Source of the DNA: Chytriomyces cf. hyalinus JEL632
Lineage: Eukaryota; Chytridiomycota; Chytridiomycetes; Chytridiales; Chytriomycetaceae
DNA: 64,000 bases
Reading direction: 5' to 3'
Assembly (NCBI GenBank): GCA_025435555.1
Contig: JAIWWG010000049.1
Location: 1-64,000 of the forward strand
Shown: piece after piece, positions 32,085 through 43,767 of the stretch
How the letters are laid out: every line of letters begins with the position of its first letter
Numbering within the stretch: the stretch's first letter is position 1
Made by a program: the position numbers and the translations under genes
Notes under the pieces: model-generated
Seen by the model: only the letters and a program-made list of their open reading frames with translations
Told to the model about the DNA's origin: nothing
Databases searched by the model: none

Positions 32085-33726
32085 ATGTCTCAACTGATGG
32101 ACCTGCTGTCTCTCACTGCAACCTCACACCCACACCCAGATGACCACCAACAACAACAACAACAACAACCGGCCAAAAAGAAATCAAACGGGGGCCGCAA
32201 AATAGATCCAACCATCCCACCTACGGTAAACTTCCCTCTTGCACACACACACAAACACACACCAACCCGACACAGATCCAAATGACTCAAACGCAATGTT
32301 TAACCCAACCCCACTAGAGACAACAAGAACTCAACAGAGCCAACGGCCGTGCATTCCGAGAGCGTCAAAAGCAGCAGTTTGCATCTATGCAGATGCAAGT
32401 GGCCGAGTTCCATGATTTGACAAACTCCTTGCGTCAGTCACTCTCACAACTTCAAGGAGAAAACAATGGCCTTCGATCCACGATTACGCAACTGCAGACT
32501 GTGAATGCGGCGCTGTTGGCGCAGCCATGGATTGCGGGGGGTCCACCACCATCGCAGCACAATTGTGCTGCTGAGGTGGAACGGACCATGATGCTTCAAA
32601 ACAAGGTTGCTGAACTTGAAGTCAAGTTGAAAGAGTTTGAAAAGCCGTGGGGTTATCAGCAGATGGTGTCGGCATCGACGCTGTTGGCTAGCTTTGATTT
32701 TGTGTTTGGAGCGCCAACGACGACGGATTCGAGCATCTCTTTTTCGTCGACAACGCCAGACCAGTTGCGTAATGAGACTCCAGAGAGTTTGAATTCGGGT
32801 TTGGATGGCAGGAATGAGGACTGGTTGGAGGTGGCCGCTGCGTCCGAGTTGAAGACTTCGGAGCAACTGTTTGGCGCCATCAAAGTGGAGTTTGCGCGGT
32901 ATTCTCTGCAGAGCATTGCATCGTTGAAAGGCAATCCGTTGATTGACCAGTCATTGGATTCGTTGATTGTGAGTTTTTGTTTTTTGCCCCATTCTTGAAC
33001 CCCTCCCCACCTCCACAAAGTTATTTAAACAAACATGTTTTACAGAGCGCATCCAGGACTTGCGAAAAACCAAAACTGCGAAAACATCTCATGCGCACAT
33101 TCATTGCCCAAGCAAAAATCCTCAGCTCCACCACATCTCCAGACAACCGTAAAGACCACTGCCAAATCCACGACATTTTCAGCACTCTCCGTGCATTCAA
33201 CAGACAACACTATGATTACATGATGGATATCATTGTCGACCAGAATGACTTGAAACGCCTGTTTAAAGAGGAAAAACCTGCCACCCCTGAAACACAGAAT
33301 CTCGCCGCGTGTCTCAAGAGTATCAAGGCGCTTGCTTCTGTGCATGATGTTATTGATGAAATGTGTATCTTGTCGGATTTGGTGAGTAGTAGTAGTTTTT
33401 TTTTTTTTTTTTTTTTGGGCGTTCGGTCGAAAAGGCTTGGCTCTCTTTACAAGACGTTTAACTGAGGTTACTGGTAGCCGAAATTGACTCCCGAGATTAT
33501 GATGGAAATGCGGAAACGGAAAGAAATTCTGGAAAACCTTTGTGTACCCGGGTCGGCGGAATATGAACGACTTCGTTGTGCAATGAAAAAGCATCGGCCT
33601 GGAAACAAGGAAGATATGGTATGGACGACTTTTTGTGGTTTTCTTGAAAGCAGGCTTTATTAACATGTGGGTGTTTGGCAGATGCGACGACTGGAAGAAG
33701 CCATGAATGAGCTGGATGTGAATTAG
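32085..33726 (+). CDS. Pap1/Yap1-type bZIP transcription factor
   Basis: Five exons. Exon 1 ends in a basic stretch (AKKKSNGGRKIDP); after the first intron comes RQQELNRANGRAFRERQK, matching the AP-1-like fungal bZIP basic region (NRAAQRAFRERK). A leucine zipper follows (FHDLTNSLRQSLSQLQ, ENNGLRSTITQLQ). A poly-Gln run lies near residue 23. The C-terminal half is helical with few cysteines; the Cys-rich redox domains of Yap1 are only weakly suggested. The last exons encode PEIMMEMRKRKEILENL and finish at 33726. Yap/Pap1 factors respond to oxidative and metal stress. Target genes are unknown here. Confidence 0.75.
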
Positions 33727-33939
33727 TAATAAATCTTTAATGACTTCGGATGTACGTCCGGTACAGCTTGTTGTGCTTGCTGCGACTTTAGTCTGAGATA
33801 TGGATCAGGATTTCATGTTTGAGAGAATTCCGTCTGTGGCGCAGTCCAGAAATGATGAAACTTTCTTATAAGCTTGGTAATCTATTGCTTCTACCAAACA
33901 GGAACAAAGTAACAAATCAAACGACCAAAGAAAAAACAA

Positions 33940-34170
33940 ATGGCAATCTACATCAAACGCGACAACCCCAATCTTGAGCGACTTTTGACCGTTTCCCTCA
34001 ACGCAACACCCTCTAAACTCCCCTCACAAGCACGCAACGACACTGAAGTTGTCGAATCCAAACAACTCTACCAAACTCAAACAAAGGTCTCAAAAGTACT
34101 CGGGGGGGTCGGTTCATTTAACGCGCGTTTGGACCTTATTACTGATAATCTTCTTCTTCATCGAGACTGA
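33940..34170 (+). pseudogene. Truncated Hsp20 copy
   Basis: A 76-residue open frame whose start, spacing and landmarks match the N-terminal third of the Hsp20 gene 220 bp downstream (AIYIKRDNPNLERLL against ALYFKPISSEFDRLL; VGSFNARLDL against GGSFSARLDL). It stops soon after, before the alpha-crystallin core. It is a broken tandem duplicate and would not be a working chaperone. Confidence 0.7.
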
Positions 34171-34335
34171 ACATTTGAAAAAAATAAATAGTACTTTAAA
34201 TGAACAGATGATAATTAGAGAAAAAGTATGTTTTGGTGGTTTCACTTGTTGGACACGTTCTGAGTCAAAGTGATTGTCAACAAACCTTGAGCAAAACCAC
34301 CTTTGCGGAAACGCCCCCCTTTAAAAAGGCGTCCA

Positions 34336-34360
34336 TATCCATCCATCCATCCATCCATCC
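34336..34360 (+). repeat. ATCC tetranucleotide array
   Basis: About six copies of ATCC ending 32 bp before the Hsp20 start codon, within its probable 5' leader. Confidence 0.85.
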
Positions 34361-34392
34361 AAGCAATCACACTCAACCACATTCACAACAAG

Positions 34393-34875
34393 ATGGCTCT
34401 TTACTTCAAACCAATCTCCAGCGAGTTTGATCGCCTCCTTAACGCGCATCTAAACTCCCTCTCTATCGCCAACGATCAAGAGACCAACCAATCCAGTGGC
34501 GCTCCTACCGAACACCACAACAAAATGTCAAAGTACTGGGGCGGTTCCTTCAGCGCACGCCTGGACCTCACCGAGACGCCCAAAAACTACTTGGTGCATG
34601 CCGACTTGCCCGGTGTCCCGAAAGAGCAAGTCCAAATCTCTGTCAAAGATGATGTATTGACGTTGAGTGGGGAACGTGCCCAGAAGCACGAAGAGAAGGA
34701 TGAGCATAGACATATTGTTATGGAGAGAAGTCAGGGCAAGTTTTCGAGAAGTTTGCGGTTGCCGCCGGATGCGAGTGTTGCTGATATTAAAGCTACGATG
34801 AAGGATGGGGTGTTGGAGCTTGTGGTGGGGAAGAAGGAGAAGGAGGATAGAGCTAAAACGATTGCGATTGAGTGA
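34393..34875 (+). CDS. Small heat-shock protein Hsp20
   Basis: A single exon of 160 residues. A variable N-terminus is followed by an alpha-crystallin domain at about residues 50-145 (SARLDLTETPKNYLVHADLP, SVKDDVLTLSGER, RSLRLPPDASVADIKATMKD) with the conserved GVLEL motif. Small Hsps hold unfolding proteins and form oligomers. The start at 34393 is the Met before the family-like N-terminus. A truncated relative lies just upstream, so the locus was duplicated. No clear heat-shock element array was identified. Confidence 0.92.
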   Translation: MALYFKPISSEFDRLLNAHLNSLSIANDQETNQSSGAPTEHHNKMSKYWGGSFSARLDLTETPKNYLVHADLPGVPKEQVQISVKDDVLTLSGERAQKHEEKDEHRHIVMERSQGKFSRSLRLPPDASVADIKATMKDGVLELVVGKKEKEDRAKTIAIE

Positions 34876-35123
34876 TATGGCTGGGATGGGTGTGTGGTTC
34901 TTGTGTCTGATGTTTGTATTTCTGCTGTACTGCACTGTATCTGGAATAAAGGTATCCGTCATCGCTGGTTGTGTCCATAGCCGTGTCCGGAATATCAATC
35001 CCTGTCAAGAAATGGTCCGAAAGCGGAAATGATGAAACCACAAGCCATCCCAATTTTTGGATTGATTGAGATCTTCTGGAAGCACCCCTGGAATCCAACC
35101 AACAACGCACCCACCACCCGACA

Positions 35124-37073
35124 ATGCGGTCACCCGAACCACCGCCAAAAGACGAAGACTGGCCCTTGGCAAGCAGCCCTCCACCCCAGCTGTCCACCTT
35201 GCGTCCCAGCTACACCTACCCGGTCTTCCCTGCGCATCCATCGTACCCAATCAACATGCTCAGCGAGACAAGCTCCGTCAGCAGTAACGACAGCTGTCAG
35301 ATGGATGTCACCTCCTTACAGCGTCTGCACCTTGACGACGTTGACAAGCGTCCGTTCCCATCCATCCTCCCGCTTGTTCAGCCAATGGAGACACTCCACG
35401 AGGAACGCTTCTCTCCCAACAAAGACAACATGAAAGATGAATTGGATTTGACGCAGTTCTGGGTTGGCTCTGCACCGGCGTCTGCAGCTGTAACGCCAAA
35501 CAATCAGTCGCACAACTTTTTTTTCAACATTATTTCTCCGTCGCCCGTAACGTCTCCGTTAATGTCTCCGTATGCTCAGCAGTCTGGTGGTGAGTGCTGT
35601 GTTTCTATTTTTTTTTTTTTTTTTTTTTAAATTTGTTTTTGGCCGGAGGTATGAAACGAACGGGATTACTGAGGCATGAATCGGGGTTTTTTTTTTTCGT
35701 TAATAGGTTTTCTGACGCAAGAGCGAGTGTCCACAGTGTCCACAGAAACTCTTTTTCACGAACCACGGCTCTCGCTATCCTCTCCCATGTATTCTGGACA
35801 GCAGCCACCACTCCAACAGACACCAAACAAAACCATTCAACATCGAGATTCCTTACAAACGCTTTCGAAAGGGTCTACACCCAATCGAAGCAGCCCAATA
35901 AGCCATCATGCGCGTCTGTTGTCTGATGAATCGTTGGTGATGGGATCTGAGGAGAGTGAAAAATATTCAACTTGGAAACGCATGTTTAAAAAGACTGTGC
36001 GGAAGGATACGATTGGGTCTAGAGAGAGTGCATCCACGTTGAATTCATCGACTGCGACCGTGTTGAATACGCGGGAGGCTTTGGTGAATCGACATGTGGA
36101 AGCTTCGGAAGAAAAGACGCCGAAAGGGTTCAAACGTTTTCTGAAAAAGACGGCCGCGTTTTTTCGATCCAGCAACAACAAATCTCAAAAGAAGGATGCT
36201 GCAGCTGTTCTTATATCGAAGCCTGATTCAAACGTCCGCAGCAATTCTGCGCTTTCGCTGTCGTTTGATTCAAAGCCGTCCACATTGACGCAAAGCTCGT
36301 CCAAAGAAACTTCCAACAAATCTTCCGCAAAAACACAACCGCAATCAACAACAACACCGCGCAAATCTCCCTTCAGCTCCATCGACTTTGAATTCCGCGA
36401 TCAAGCTCGTCTCAAATCCACTACCAACTCCATGACAAACCCAATCGTGAGCACTGAAACCATGGAAAGCCTTGACCGCGGTCGCTTGACGTGGAAACTG
36501 TTGGGTACATCAAACCAGTTGAAAACTGAATGTCTCTATGCTTCTGTGCTTGCGAAAAATGAGAATCTGCTTTGTGCGAGTTATAACAGTTCCTTGTTGC
36601 GGCCGAGTAATACGAGTTCTTCATGTGCGACTGGAGGGTGTGGGTGTGGGAGTTTGCGGGATTATTACGCGTCTTCGGATGGGGGGAGTCAGAATGCGAG
36701 TATGGATCGAGCTGGTGGACCGACAGATTCCGGGATCAAAAATGCAAATTTCTCGCCGAGTAGTATCATGAAACGAAATTACGCTGCGCAGTACCGTGCT
36801 GGGAACGGTCTTGCAACGATGGATCCACGGTTAACCCTGGAACGGCTTTCTTCGACTGTTTCGATTCCTGCAGCTGAGAGCCTTGAAGCGAGTGGACGGA
36901 GTCGATCATCACCGGCGGTGGTGATAAGTATTGGTGGATTCCAGGATTTGAAGTTGACGGTTGGGTTGGAGCTTGCAAAGTTGTATTACGATATTTGTGT
37001 GAGTGGGTTGGATGTGGATGAGATTGCGGAGCGGGCAGCTTCAGGAGAGTATTTGAGCGACGAGGAGGAGTAG
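35124..37073 (+). CDS. Large Ser-rich unknown protein
   Basis: Two exons joined across an intron at about 35589-35704 that contains long T runs. The protein is about 600 residues, mainly Ser/Thr/Pro/Asn-rich and disordered, with basic patches (WKRMFKKTVRKD, KGFKRFLKKTAAFF) that resemble amphipathic membrane- or nucleic-acid-binding helices. Near the C-terminus is a short ordered segment (DLKLTVGLELAKLYYDICVS), and it ends in an acidic DEEE. No family recognised. It could be a regulatory or scaffold protein. The first Met (35124) is not certain. Confidence 0.6.
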
Positions 37074-37214
37074 AGAGTGAGCGAGGAGTTTAAGAAGGCG
37101 TATACTTATTCGTTTGTTGTTGTATATGCGTAATGGGGGCACTCTTTTGGTTGTTGGTAATCTTGAACATCGCATAAATAAACAGTTGACAAAAAATAAA
37201 CGCAATCCAAAAAG

Positions 37215-38759
37215 ATGGAGTTCACTGACTTCCTTGCAACGCACGGAGTGAACTTGGAACACGTACAGTTCCATCCATCACACGAATCAAACGAACTGCA
37301 AGAGTCCGACAAGACAAGCACAGTCATCGACAAGGGCATGGGCCTGTTTGCAAACGGATCTTTGCGAACGGATCAACTCATTGTCCGCATTCCGCCGTCT
37401 TGTTTGATGAGTGCGGCGTCAGTGGCCCAGTGGAAGAACCCGGGTCTTGTCAAGTGTATCGAAGCATTGCGGTGTGAGGATAACATGAAGGCGCACGAAC
37501 GTAGGGTTATCCTTGCGGGACTTATTCTGGCGAGTGCATTGAGCGAGAGTGATGAGTCATCTGATGCGGTGGAGTGGGTTCCGTATATGAGAGTGCTTCC
37601 GTCGCTCGATTCCATCAACACACCAGTCATGTATGAAGAAGGAAGTTTGGAGTTGCGGTTGCTTTCAGGCACGGGGGTGGATGCATCACGTGCTGCGAAG
37701 CTCAACAAGCTGCAACGAGAATTCAACGAACTCAAACACTCGTTTTCGTTTTTGGATGCGCGAGGGAAAGAGTTGGCTGTGAAGGATGCTGAGCCGTCAT
37801 CCGTTACCTTTGATCGGTTCTTATGGGCTGATGCTGTGTTTTGGTTGGTGTGCTATTGGCTTCTCATTTCTTCAACCAACTCCCTCTGACTGCTCGTTTT
37901 TCAAAACAGGTCGCGCGTGATTTCGTTCAAATCAGCTCACGAATCCAAACATTTAAATTCTGATTTACACATGGTCCCTCTCATTGACTTTGCCAACCAC
38001 TCCGAAACACCCGAAATGCACTGGCGAGTCGACCCCTCCGATGCATCCATCAGCCTGTTTACAACACGTGACGTGCCAAATGCAACGGAATTACACATTT
38101 CATATGGCGAGAAACCCAATTCTGAGCTGTTGTTTATCCATGGGTTTACGATACGTGACAATGTGCACGACTGCGTTGTGTTCCAGGCGCCGGTTGTTGA
38201 AGCGTTTGGGGAGGGGGATGAAGATGCGTTTGTGGCGCAAGTGAAGATGCATGTGATGCAGTCCTTGGGTGTGGCGCCGTTGGTTCGGTTGAAGAGGGGC
38301 TTGGATCAAGAAGGTGTTGCAAAAGACGGGTTCTTGGGAAGATTGATATTGGAAACGTGTGGGATCTTGGATGAGGATTCTTTGCTGGTTATGATGGTTT
38401 CTGTGCTTGATTTATCGGATTTTGCATCCCTCGTCGAGAGCGAAGAGTTGCAGCGGGAGGATGCTTTGGAAATGTTTTCCAGTTATTCGCTGCTGGATGT
38501 GTTGTTGCTGCGCGTTTGGACTGTGTTATTGGATCTTGTGGAGTCGCGGTTGCAGGAACTGAGTGAGAGCGAGGCTCCTGAGGAAGTGGGCATCCAACAA
38601 GAAGGCGGGATGACGCGGCAGCGGTTGCAGTTTATTAAGATTCTGAGGGAGGGACACTACAAGATCCTTACAGAGGCGTATGAGTTGATGGGTAATCTAC
38701 AAGCAGAGTATTCGCAGCGAGAAGACGTTGTTCGATATTTGACCGAAATGGGCCAATAA
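37215..38759 (+). CDS. SET-domain protein lysine methyltransferase (SETD/RKM type)
   Basis: Two exons (join reading FWSRVIS). The split SET domain shows KGMGLFANGSL near the N-terminus, then after an insertion HMVPLIDFANHS (the NHS cofactor motif) and ELHISYGEKPNSELLFIHGF (the catalytic Tyr and post-SET turn). A helical substrate-binding domain follows. This is the Rubisco-LSMT/SETD3/RKM group, which methylates ribosomal proteins, elongation factors or actin. The exact substrate cannot be told. It ends only 20 bp before the EndoG start on the same strand. Confidence 0.85.
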
Positions 38760-38779
38760 ATAAACAAATAATTATATTC

Positions 38780-39976
38780 ATGCGTGCAAAAGAGCCCAAA
38801 CCAAAACCCAGTTTCGGACTCGGAGTTGGAGTTGGGATCGGTCTCGCAGCGATTGGCGTCGGACTTTACGGATACTTTCAGACCCAGAACAGTTTGCACC
38901 CTGTTGCTGTTTCCTCCTTCTTGCCACAAATCAACCCGCAACTGGCAGGCCCGCCAAGCACCATCGTGTCTAACGGCGGTGTCGCAGTAGCAGATGACCC
39001 TCTCACGCGTGCGCGTTCAATTGTGCGGCATGGGTTCCATGGACCCAAGGCGGATAACCTGTACAGACTTGCGTACTCGGCGGCGTACGACAGGGGAAGA
39101 AGGAATGCGTACTGGGTGGCAGAGAGGCTGACAAAGTAATTCTTGTTCATGTATTGACGTATTCTGATTACGTCATCTTCACATTGAAGAGAATCACTCG
39201 AAAAGCTGCTAATTGAAGATGACTCGGACACAAACAAACCCGACCGAAAACACTCCAAATTCACCGAAGACCCGACAGTACCACCCGAATTCCGTGTCAA
39301 ACCCATCGACTACAGCAACTCGGGCTACGACCGCGGCCACCTCGCCCCCGCCGCCGACGTGACAGAATCTCAAAAAGCCATTGACGAAACCTTTTACATG
39401 TCCAACATGAGTCCACAGGTTCCAGCGTTTAATCGGGGGATTTGGGCGTCGTTTGAGAGGTATGTGAGGGGGCTTGTGCGGTCGTTTGATGAAGTATATG
39501 TTGTCACGGGGCCGTTGTATTTGCCGAAAGTGGATGAAGGGGATGGAAAGTTTTATGTCCGGTATGAAGTGATAGGGAGGGAAAAGAATGTTGCGGTGCC
39601 GACGCATTTTTTTAAAGGTTTGTTAGCGTGTGTGGGTATGTTGGGTTTGCTGACGCTTTTTGTTTATTAGTGATTCTGGGTGTCAAGAATGGAAAGAATT
39701 ATCTCGGCTCTTTTGTATTGCCTAATGAAGGAGCGAGCCATGATTCTCCAATGGAATCATTCATGTTGCCCGTGTCAGGTATATACTTCACGCGTTTTTA
39801 ACTTGCAGAAAGCTGAATTTACGAATGGCGCAGCGATTGAACGGAGTACCGGGTTGGAATTCTTTCCCATGCTGGAGAGAAAGTCGCTCGGCAATTTATG
39901 CTCGGTTGTGAAATGCGGGTTCCTGCTTGCGGCCAAGTTTAAGCTGAAACCAGGCGGCGGGGAAGATGAGGGGTAA
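38780..39976 (+). CDS. Mitochondrial endonuclease G-type nuclease
   Basis: Four exons (38780-39135, 39190-39617, 39671-39778, 39834-39976) give 344 residues. The N-terminus has a basic start and one hydrophobic segment (GVGVGIGLAAIGVGLYGYF), fitting mitochondrial inner-membrane anchoring. The beta-beta-alpha-metal nuclease core follows: YDRGRRNAYWVAERLT, GYDRGHLAPAAD (the DRGH catalytic His), NMSPQVPAFNRGIW (metal-binding Asn), VVTGPLYLP and, after the last intron, IERSTGLEFF. EndoG/NUC1 degrades DNA and RNA, including paternal or damaged mitochondrial DNA. The 20-bp gap to the upstream SET gene is unusually small for independent transcription units. Confidence 0.9.
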
Positions 39977-40067
39977 GGTGTATGCTACAGTAAGTTGGAC
40001 AGGGATGCGTGGAATTTTTATTATGTGTGAAAGTTGAAACATTAAAATACCAAGAGTTCAGGGCTTT

Positions 40068-42031
40068 TTATGCTATATCATCGTCTGCGGGTTCTTCAAT
40101 TAGACATTGGGTCATGGATCCGCTTTCTGAAGTGTTGGAGAGAATCTCAAATTCCAGGTCGATGTCCGGACGTTCGTGTCCATCTGGCTTGTTTTGAATC
40201 CAGCTTTGTTGAATTTCATGGCTCGCCGGCCAGAATACGGACGCAGACAAGTCTTCACTGTCGCTGTCTTCCATGTCGTAGGTAGATCTTGTGGGACTGG
40301 TCCGACTCTTGATAGTCTTTGCGTCGTTTTGGCGCAGACGTGCAAGAAGCAGCTTATCGAGATACGAAAGAGAGCTTGAATGCCCGATACTCTCTAACGT
40401 CGAAGCAACTCTTTGAGACATTGTCAAGTTATTATCGAAGCTGGCGGTTGTGCTTGTTCCAACCGTGTCTGCGAGGGAGCGGAGGGTTAGATGTGCATGA
40501 GGGGGGTTGTTTGAGATGGTGCATTACCGTCTTCCTTTGGCGCATGAGTTTTCGTGGTTGGAGCAGGAGCATCAGTACCACTTCTCCACTCTTTCAGCGC
40601 TTCCAAAAATGAATCGCGCGACTTTTGTTCGTCAAACTCCCCTTCGAATAAGTCCGCTTTTACAGGTTCAAGTTTCTCAGGTGCTCCGTTCCGCCATTCA
40701 TTCAGCGCTTCTAAAAAAGAATTATGCGATTCTTGTTCATTGAATTCTGCATTGTTTGAGATGGATTCTGATTGCTGAACGACAGGTTCTGTTGATGAAA
40801 CGGGTGGTGGAGATTTCAAGCGTAACCTGTTTCGACGGATACGGAACGGTGTTGAACCTTGTGGTAGGGATTTTGAGGATGAGATTTCTGCTGCGGAAGC
40901 TGTTGCGACGGATGTCCATGTTTCGAGGGCGGATAGGAAGGATTTTGGGGGTGTTGGTTGTGGTTCTTCGAGAGTAGTAGGATGCGGTGTTGTGGGATGG
41001 GAGGGGACTTGCCACTGGAGGAGGTTTGGAAGGTGTTAGTGTTTTTTGGTGAGTCAATCAGTGTGTACCATTTGCAGGGAAATGGGCTGTGTTGGCGGAG
41101 TGGGTTGAATTGGTTCGGTTTCAACTTCTTGCTCTTTCTGAATGTGGGGCTTCGAAGGGACAGATGCGCCCGTTGAGGCTACGACAGGATCAGTCTTTTC
41201 AAAAAACTTGGCTTTAGACGCAGGAGAATCCGGCAGGCCTGAGTTCCCTTTATACTGGCTGTGGAGACTGTCGAGTTGCTTGAGTCGCGTCTCCATTTGA
41301 CCTTCAAACGTTTGAAGTTGCGCGTTTGCTGTTGTGTCAATTTGGGTAGTTGTGACGATAAAAGTGACTCTTCGAAACAAGAAACCTTCATCGGCAATTC
41401 CAGCGTATCTGGAACTTGCTTTCAATGCTGACGGCGGCGTAGTCATTTGCTTCTTCTGCGTGTCAGGGTGTTGTCAGCGCACTATTGATTTCATTGCCAG
41501 GAGTTTTTGTTACTACCTTTGCCAACCGCTTTGCAATCAACACATCGTCAGCGTACGTTTTAAGTGACCCTCGCTGTTGATCACCGCCCTTCCAGATGGA
41601 TTCTGTTTGCCTGTTTTGTCCATCAGTGCAGATATTCCCAAAACAACGCGTTTGATATGCGCTTTTTACCCTCTCTTTTCCTTTTGTTTGGACAGATTTT
41701 CTTTTAGTGCAGTTAACCGGTCTTCCATCTTGCGGTTTTCGATTTCGAGGCGTTCGACTTCAGAGATGGTTCTGTTTTTTTTTTGTTGAGTTGCACGAGT
41801 TGATCGGAAGCAAATGAACAGAGGGTTTTACTTTTTTCGTGTGGTGCTGAAATTGGAGGATGCTGTGGATCTTCTGCTTGATTGGTTGGCGGTTTTATCG
41901 ACTGGAGATGCCGGCTGTTCTGGGTGTGGATGCAGGGATGACATTTTGTGTGCCGAGATGAGAAACGATGGCGGTGGTGCTGTTGGTAGATTGGATGGCT
42001 GAGGCTGATGTCGCTGACTGTGCACTTTCAT
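40068..42031 (-). CDS. ZBBX-like protein with SFLxALxxW repeats
   Basis: A multi-exon gene. The N-terminal part reads TISEVERLEIENRKMEDRLT, KENLSKQKEKRGQTESIWKG, then GDQQRGSL, closely following the N-terminal coiled coil and WKxGqxGxL segment of animal ZBBX (zinc-finger B-box domain protein 1). A B-box itself is not seen. The middle holds three repeats of a short motif: PKSFLSALETW, HNSFLEALNEW and RDSFLEALKEW. The C-terminus is acidic and Ser-rich. ZBBX is linked to motile cilia in animals, so a zoospore flagellum role is suggested, but that is inference. Start codon uncertain: Met codons exist at 42031 and 41944. Confidence 0.5.
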
Positions 42032-42122
42032 TCGTGCGATTCGATGTGGATGCAGATGGATGGGAATTGTCGTTTTTTTTTTATATCCAGCAACTGACAC
42101 TGAAGGAAAAAGGAGCAAAACA

Positions 42123-42195
42123 TGTTCTCGCCCGGGATCGAACCGGGGACCACAAGTGTGTTAGACTTGTGTGATAACCACTACACCACGAGAAC
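42123..42195 (-). tRNA. tRNA-Val (anticodon AAC)
   Basis: A 73-nt cloverleaf on the minus strand. The acceptor stem GTTCTCG/CGAGAAC is perfect, the anticodon stem is CAAGT/ACTTG with loop CTAACAC, and the T-arm is CCCGG/CCGGG around TTCGATC. The discriminator is A. It sits between two divergent protein genes. Confidence 0.93.
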
Positions 42196-42316
42196 ATGAA
42201 AACTTGTGAAAATCAATTATAATTAGTATACATTGTTATTTCAAAAACTTGACAATTTTTTTGCGACAAAAAATATATTGGAACACTCATCCCCCCGACA
42301 AAAAAAAAAAACAACA

Positions 42317-43702
42317 ATGAACGGCCAAGCGACCAGCATCGCCCAACAAATGTTCAAAGCGTATCAACGCGAAATTGCGGGCCTGAACGCGAGCCTCTAC
42401 GCCGCCAATGATAAGATCAATACGCTGACTTTCGATCTGGACCATGCCAACAACATGCGCAAAACCATGCAGTCTAGCCAAGTACTTATACGAGAAAGAT
42501 ACCACGCTCGGCTTGAAGATGTGCGCTTGGAATTCGCTGAGCTTGACGCCTCACTCAAGGAAGCGATGGGTCAAATCAACACTGCAAACAAGCGTCTTAC
42601 TGAAACGCAAGCGGAACTTGCAAACACCAAGGAACGAGTCTCCGATGGAAACAAAGACATTGCAGCGGCGAGGCTTCAAATTGGGGATTTGAAGAGTGAA
42701 GTTGCGGGTTTGAAAAGGAAACTTGGTCCTGTGACGGAGGAGCTTGAAGCGGTCAAGAAGGCGCTGGCTTCTTCTGAGAAACGAGTGGAACGCGTGACGG
42801 CAGAGCACGCAAAATGCGCTGCAAAATACGCGAGCGTCGCTGCGGTGCTCAACAGCACGCGTCAAGCGCATACGAATGAGTTCGAAAATCTTAGCCGCGA
42901 AAACGCCAAACAATCCGAGTCTGCTGTCAACGCACTCAAAGAGCAGCTGGAGGCTACGACTAATTCAGCAAACTCAACTCGCCAAAAACTCGTTGATTCA
43001 ATCGCCAAAATGCGGCTCGCTCATAGAGCTGAAGTGAAGGCTCTTGAAGCACAGCTTGCTGAAGCCAAGTCAGCTTTAAGCAAAACCAAGTTAGCTTTGA
43101 GCGAAACCAAGTTAGCTTTAAGCGAACGCAAGTCGGCTTTGAGCGAAACCAAGTCAGGTGTGAGCGAAAACAAGGCAGCGGCAAGCAAATGGGCCCAGGA
43201 AAAGACAACCATGTTTGGCCAGCTGGAATCTCTCTCTGAAGCATTCAGATGCACACATGCTGAGCTGGGTGCTTCTCGCGATCAGATCAAGGCTCTTTCT
43301 GAAACTTGCCATTCAACTCAAGCGAGTCTTGCTGCCGCATTTATCACCATCAAAGACCTCGAAACCAACAATACCATCCTTAAAGAGAACATGAAAGCAG
43401 TTATGGACCAGTTAAATGAGGGCCAGCAGCTTCTTGTTCAGGAGAGAAACGCGAGAGCTGTGCAGGCCAGCATTATCCGCCAACAACGCGATACCCCATC
43501 TCCTCCTTATATCCAGCAGGCGGTAAAAGCACCAGGAATGCCAGCACTGCTTCAATGTCTCGGACACGCGCTGTCCTCAATCACGCACGCAATTCACATT
43601 CTCAAAGAGTTTGGGTCGTATCCGAGTCTGCTTCGCTTGCTTGAAGCGGACCTGGCGACCCTTTTTTCGTGCAAGCAGCAGCTGTCGTTGTTGGCAGTTT
43701 GA
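42317..43702 (+). CDS. Long coiled-coil protein
   Basis: A single exon of 461 residues, almost all predicted heptad coiled coil (DKINTLTFDLDHAN, IGDLKSEVAGLKRKL, AEVKALEAQLAEAKSAL). At 43060-43185 a seven-residue unit of the form KxALSET is repeated about six times in protein and DNA, an expanded heptad array. The C-terminal ~70 residues (LLQCLGHALSSITHAIHI) form a distinct helical unit. No motor or other domain is visible. It may be a structural or filament-associated protein. It lies 65 bp upstream of the RdRP on the same strand. Confidence 0.7.
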   Translation: MNGQATSIAQQMFKAYQREIAGLNASLYAANDKINTLTFDLDHANNMRKTMQSSQVLIRERYHARLEDVRLEFAELDASLKEAMGQINTANKRLTETQAELANTKERVSDGNKDIAAARLQIGDLKSEVAGLKRKLGPVTEELEAVKKALASSEKRVERVTAEHAKCAAKYASVAAVLNSTRQAHTNEFENLSRENAKQSESAVNALKEQLEATTNSANSTRQKLVDSIAKMRLAHRAEVKALEAQLAEAKSALSKTKLALSETKLALSERKSALSETKSGVSENKAAASKWAQEKTTMFGQLESLSEAFRCTHAELGASRDQIKALSETCHSTQASLAAAFITIKDLETNNTILKENMKAVMDQLNEGQQLLVQERNARAVQASIIRQQRDTPSPPYIQQAVKAPGMPALLQCLGHALSSITHAIHILKEFGSYPSLLRLLEADLATLFSCKQQLSLLAV

Positions 43703-43767
43703 ACCTTTTATTTTCTCCTTTCGTTTTATCACACATCACAAGCGATAAAAAGAATAAAAAAAGTAAC

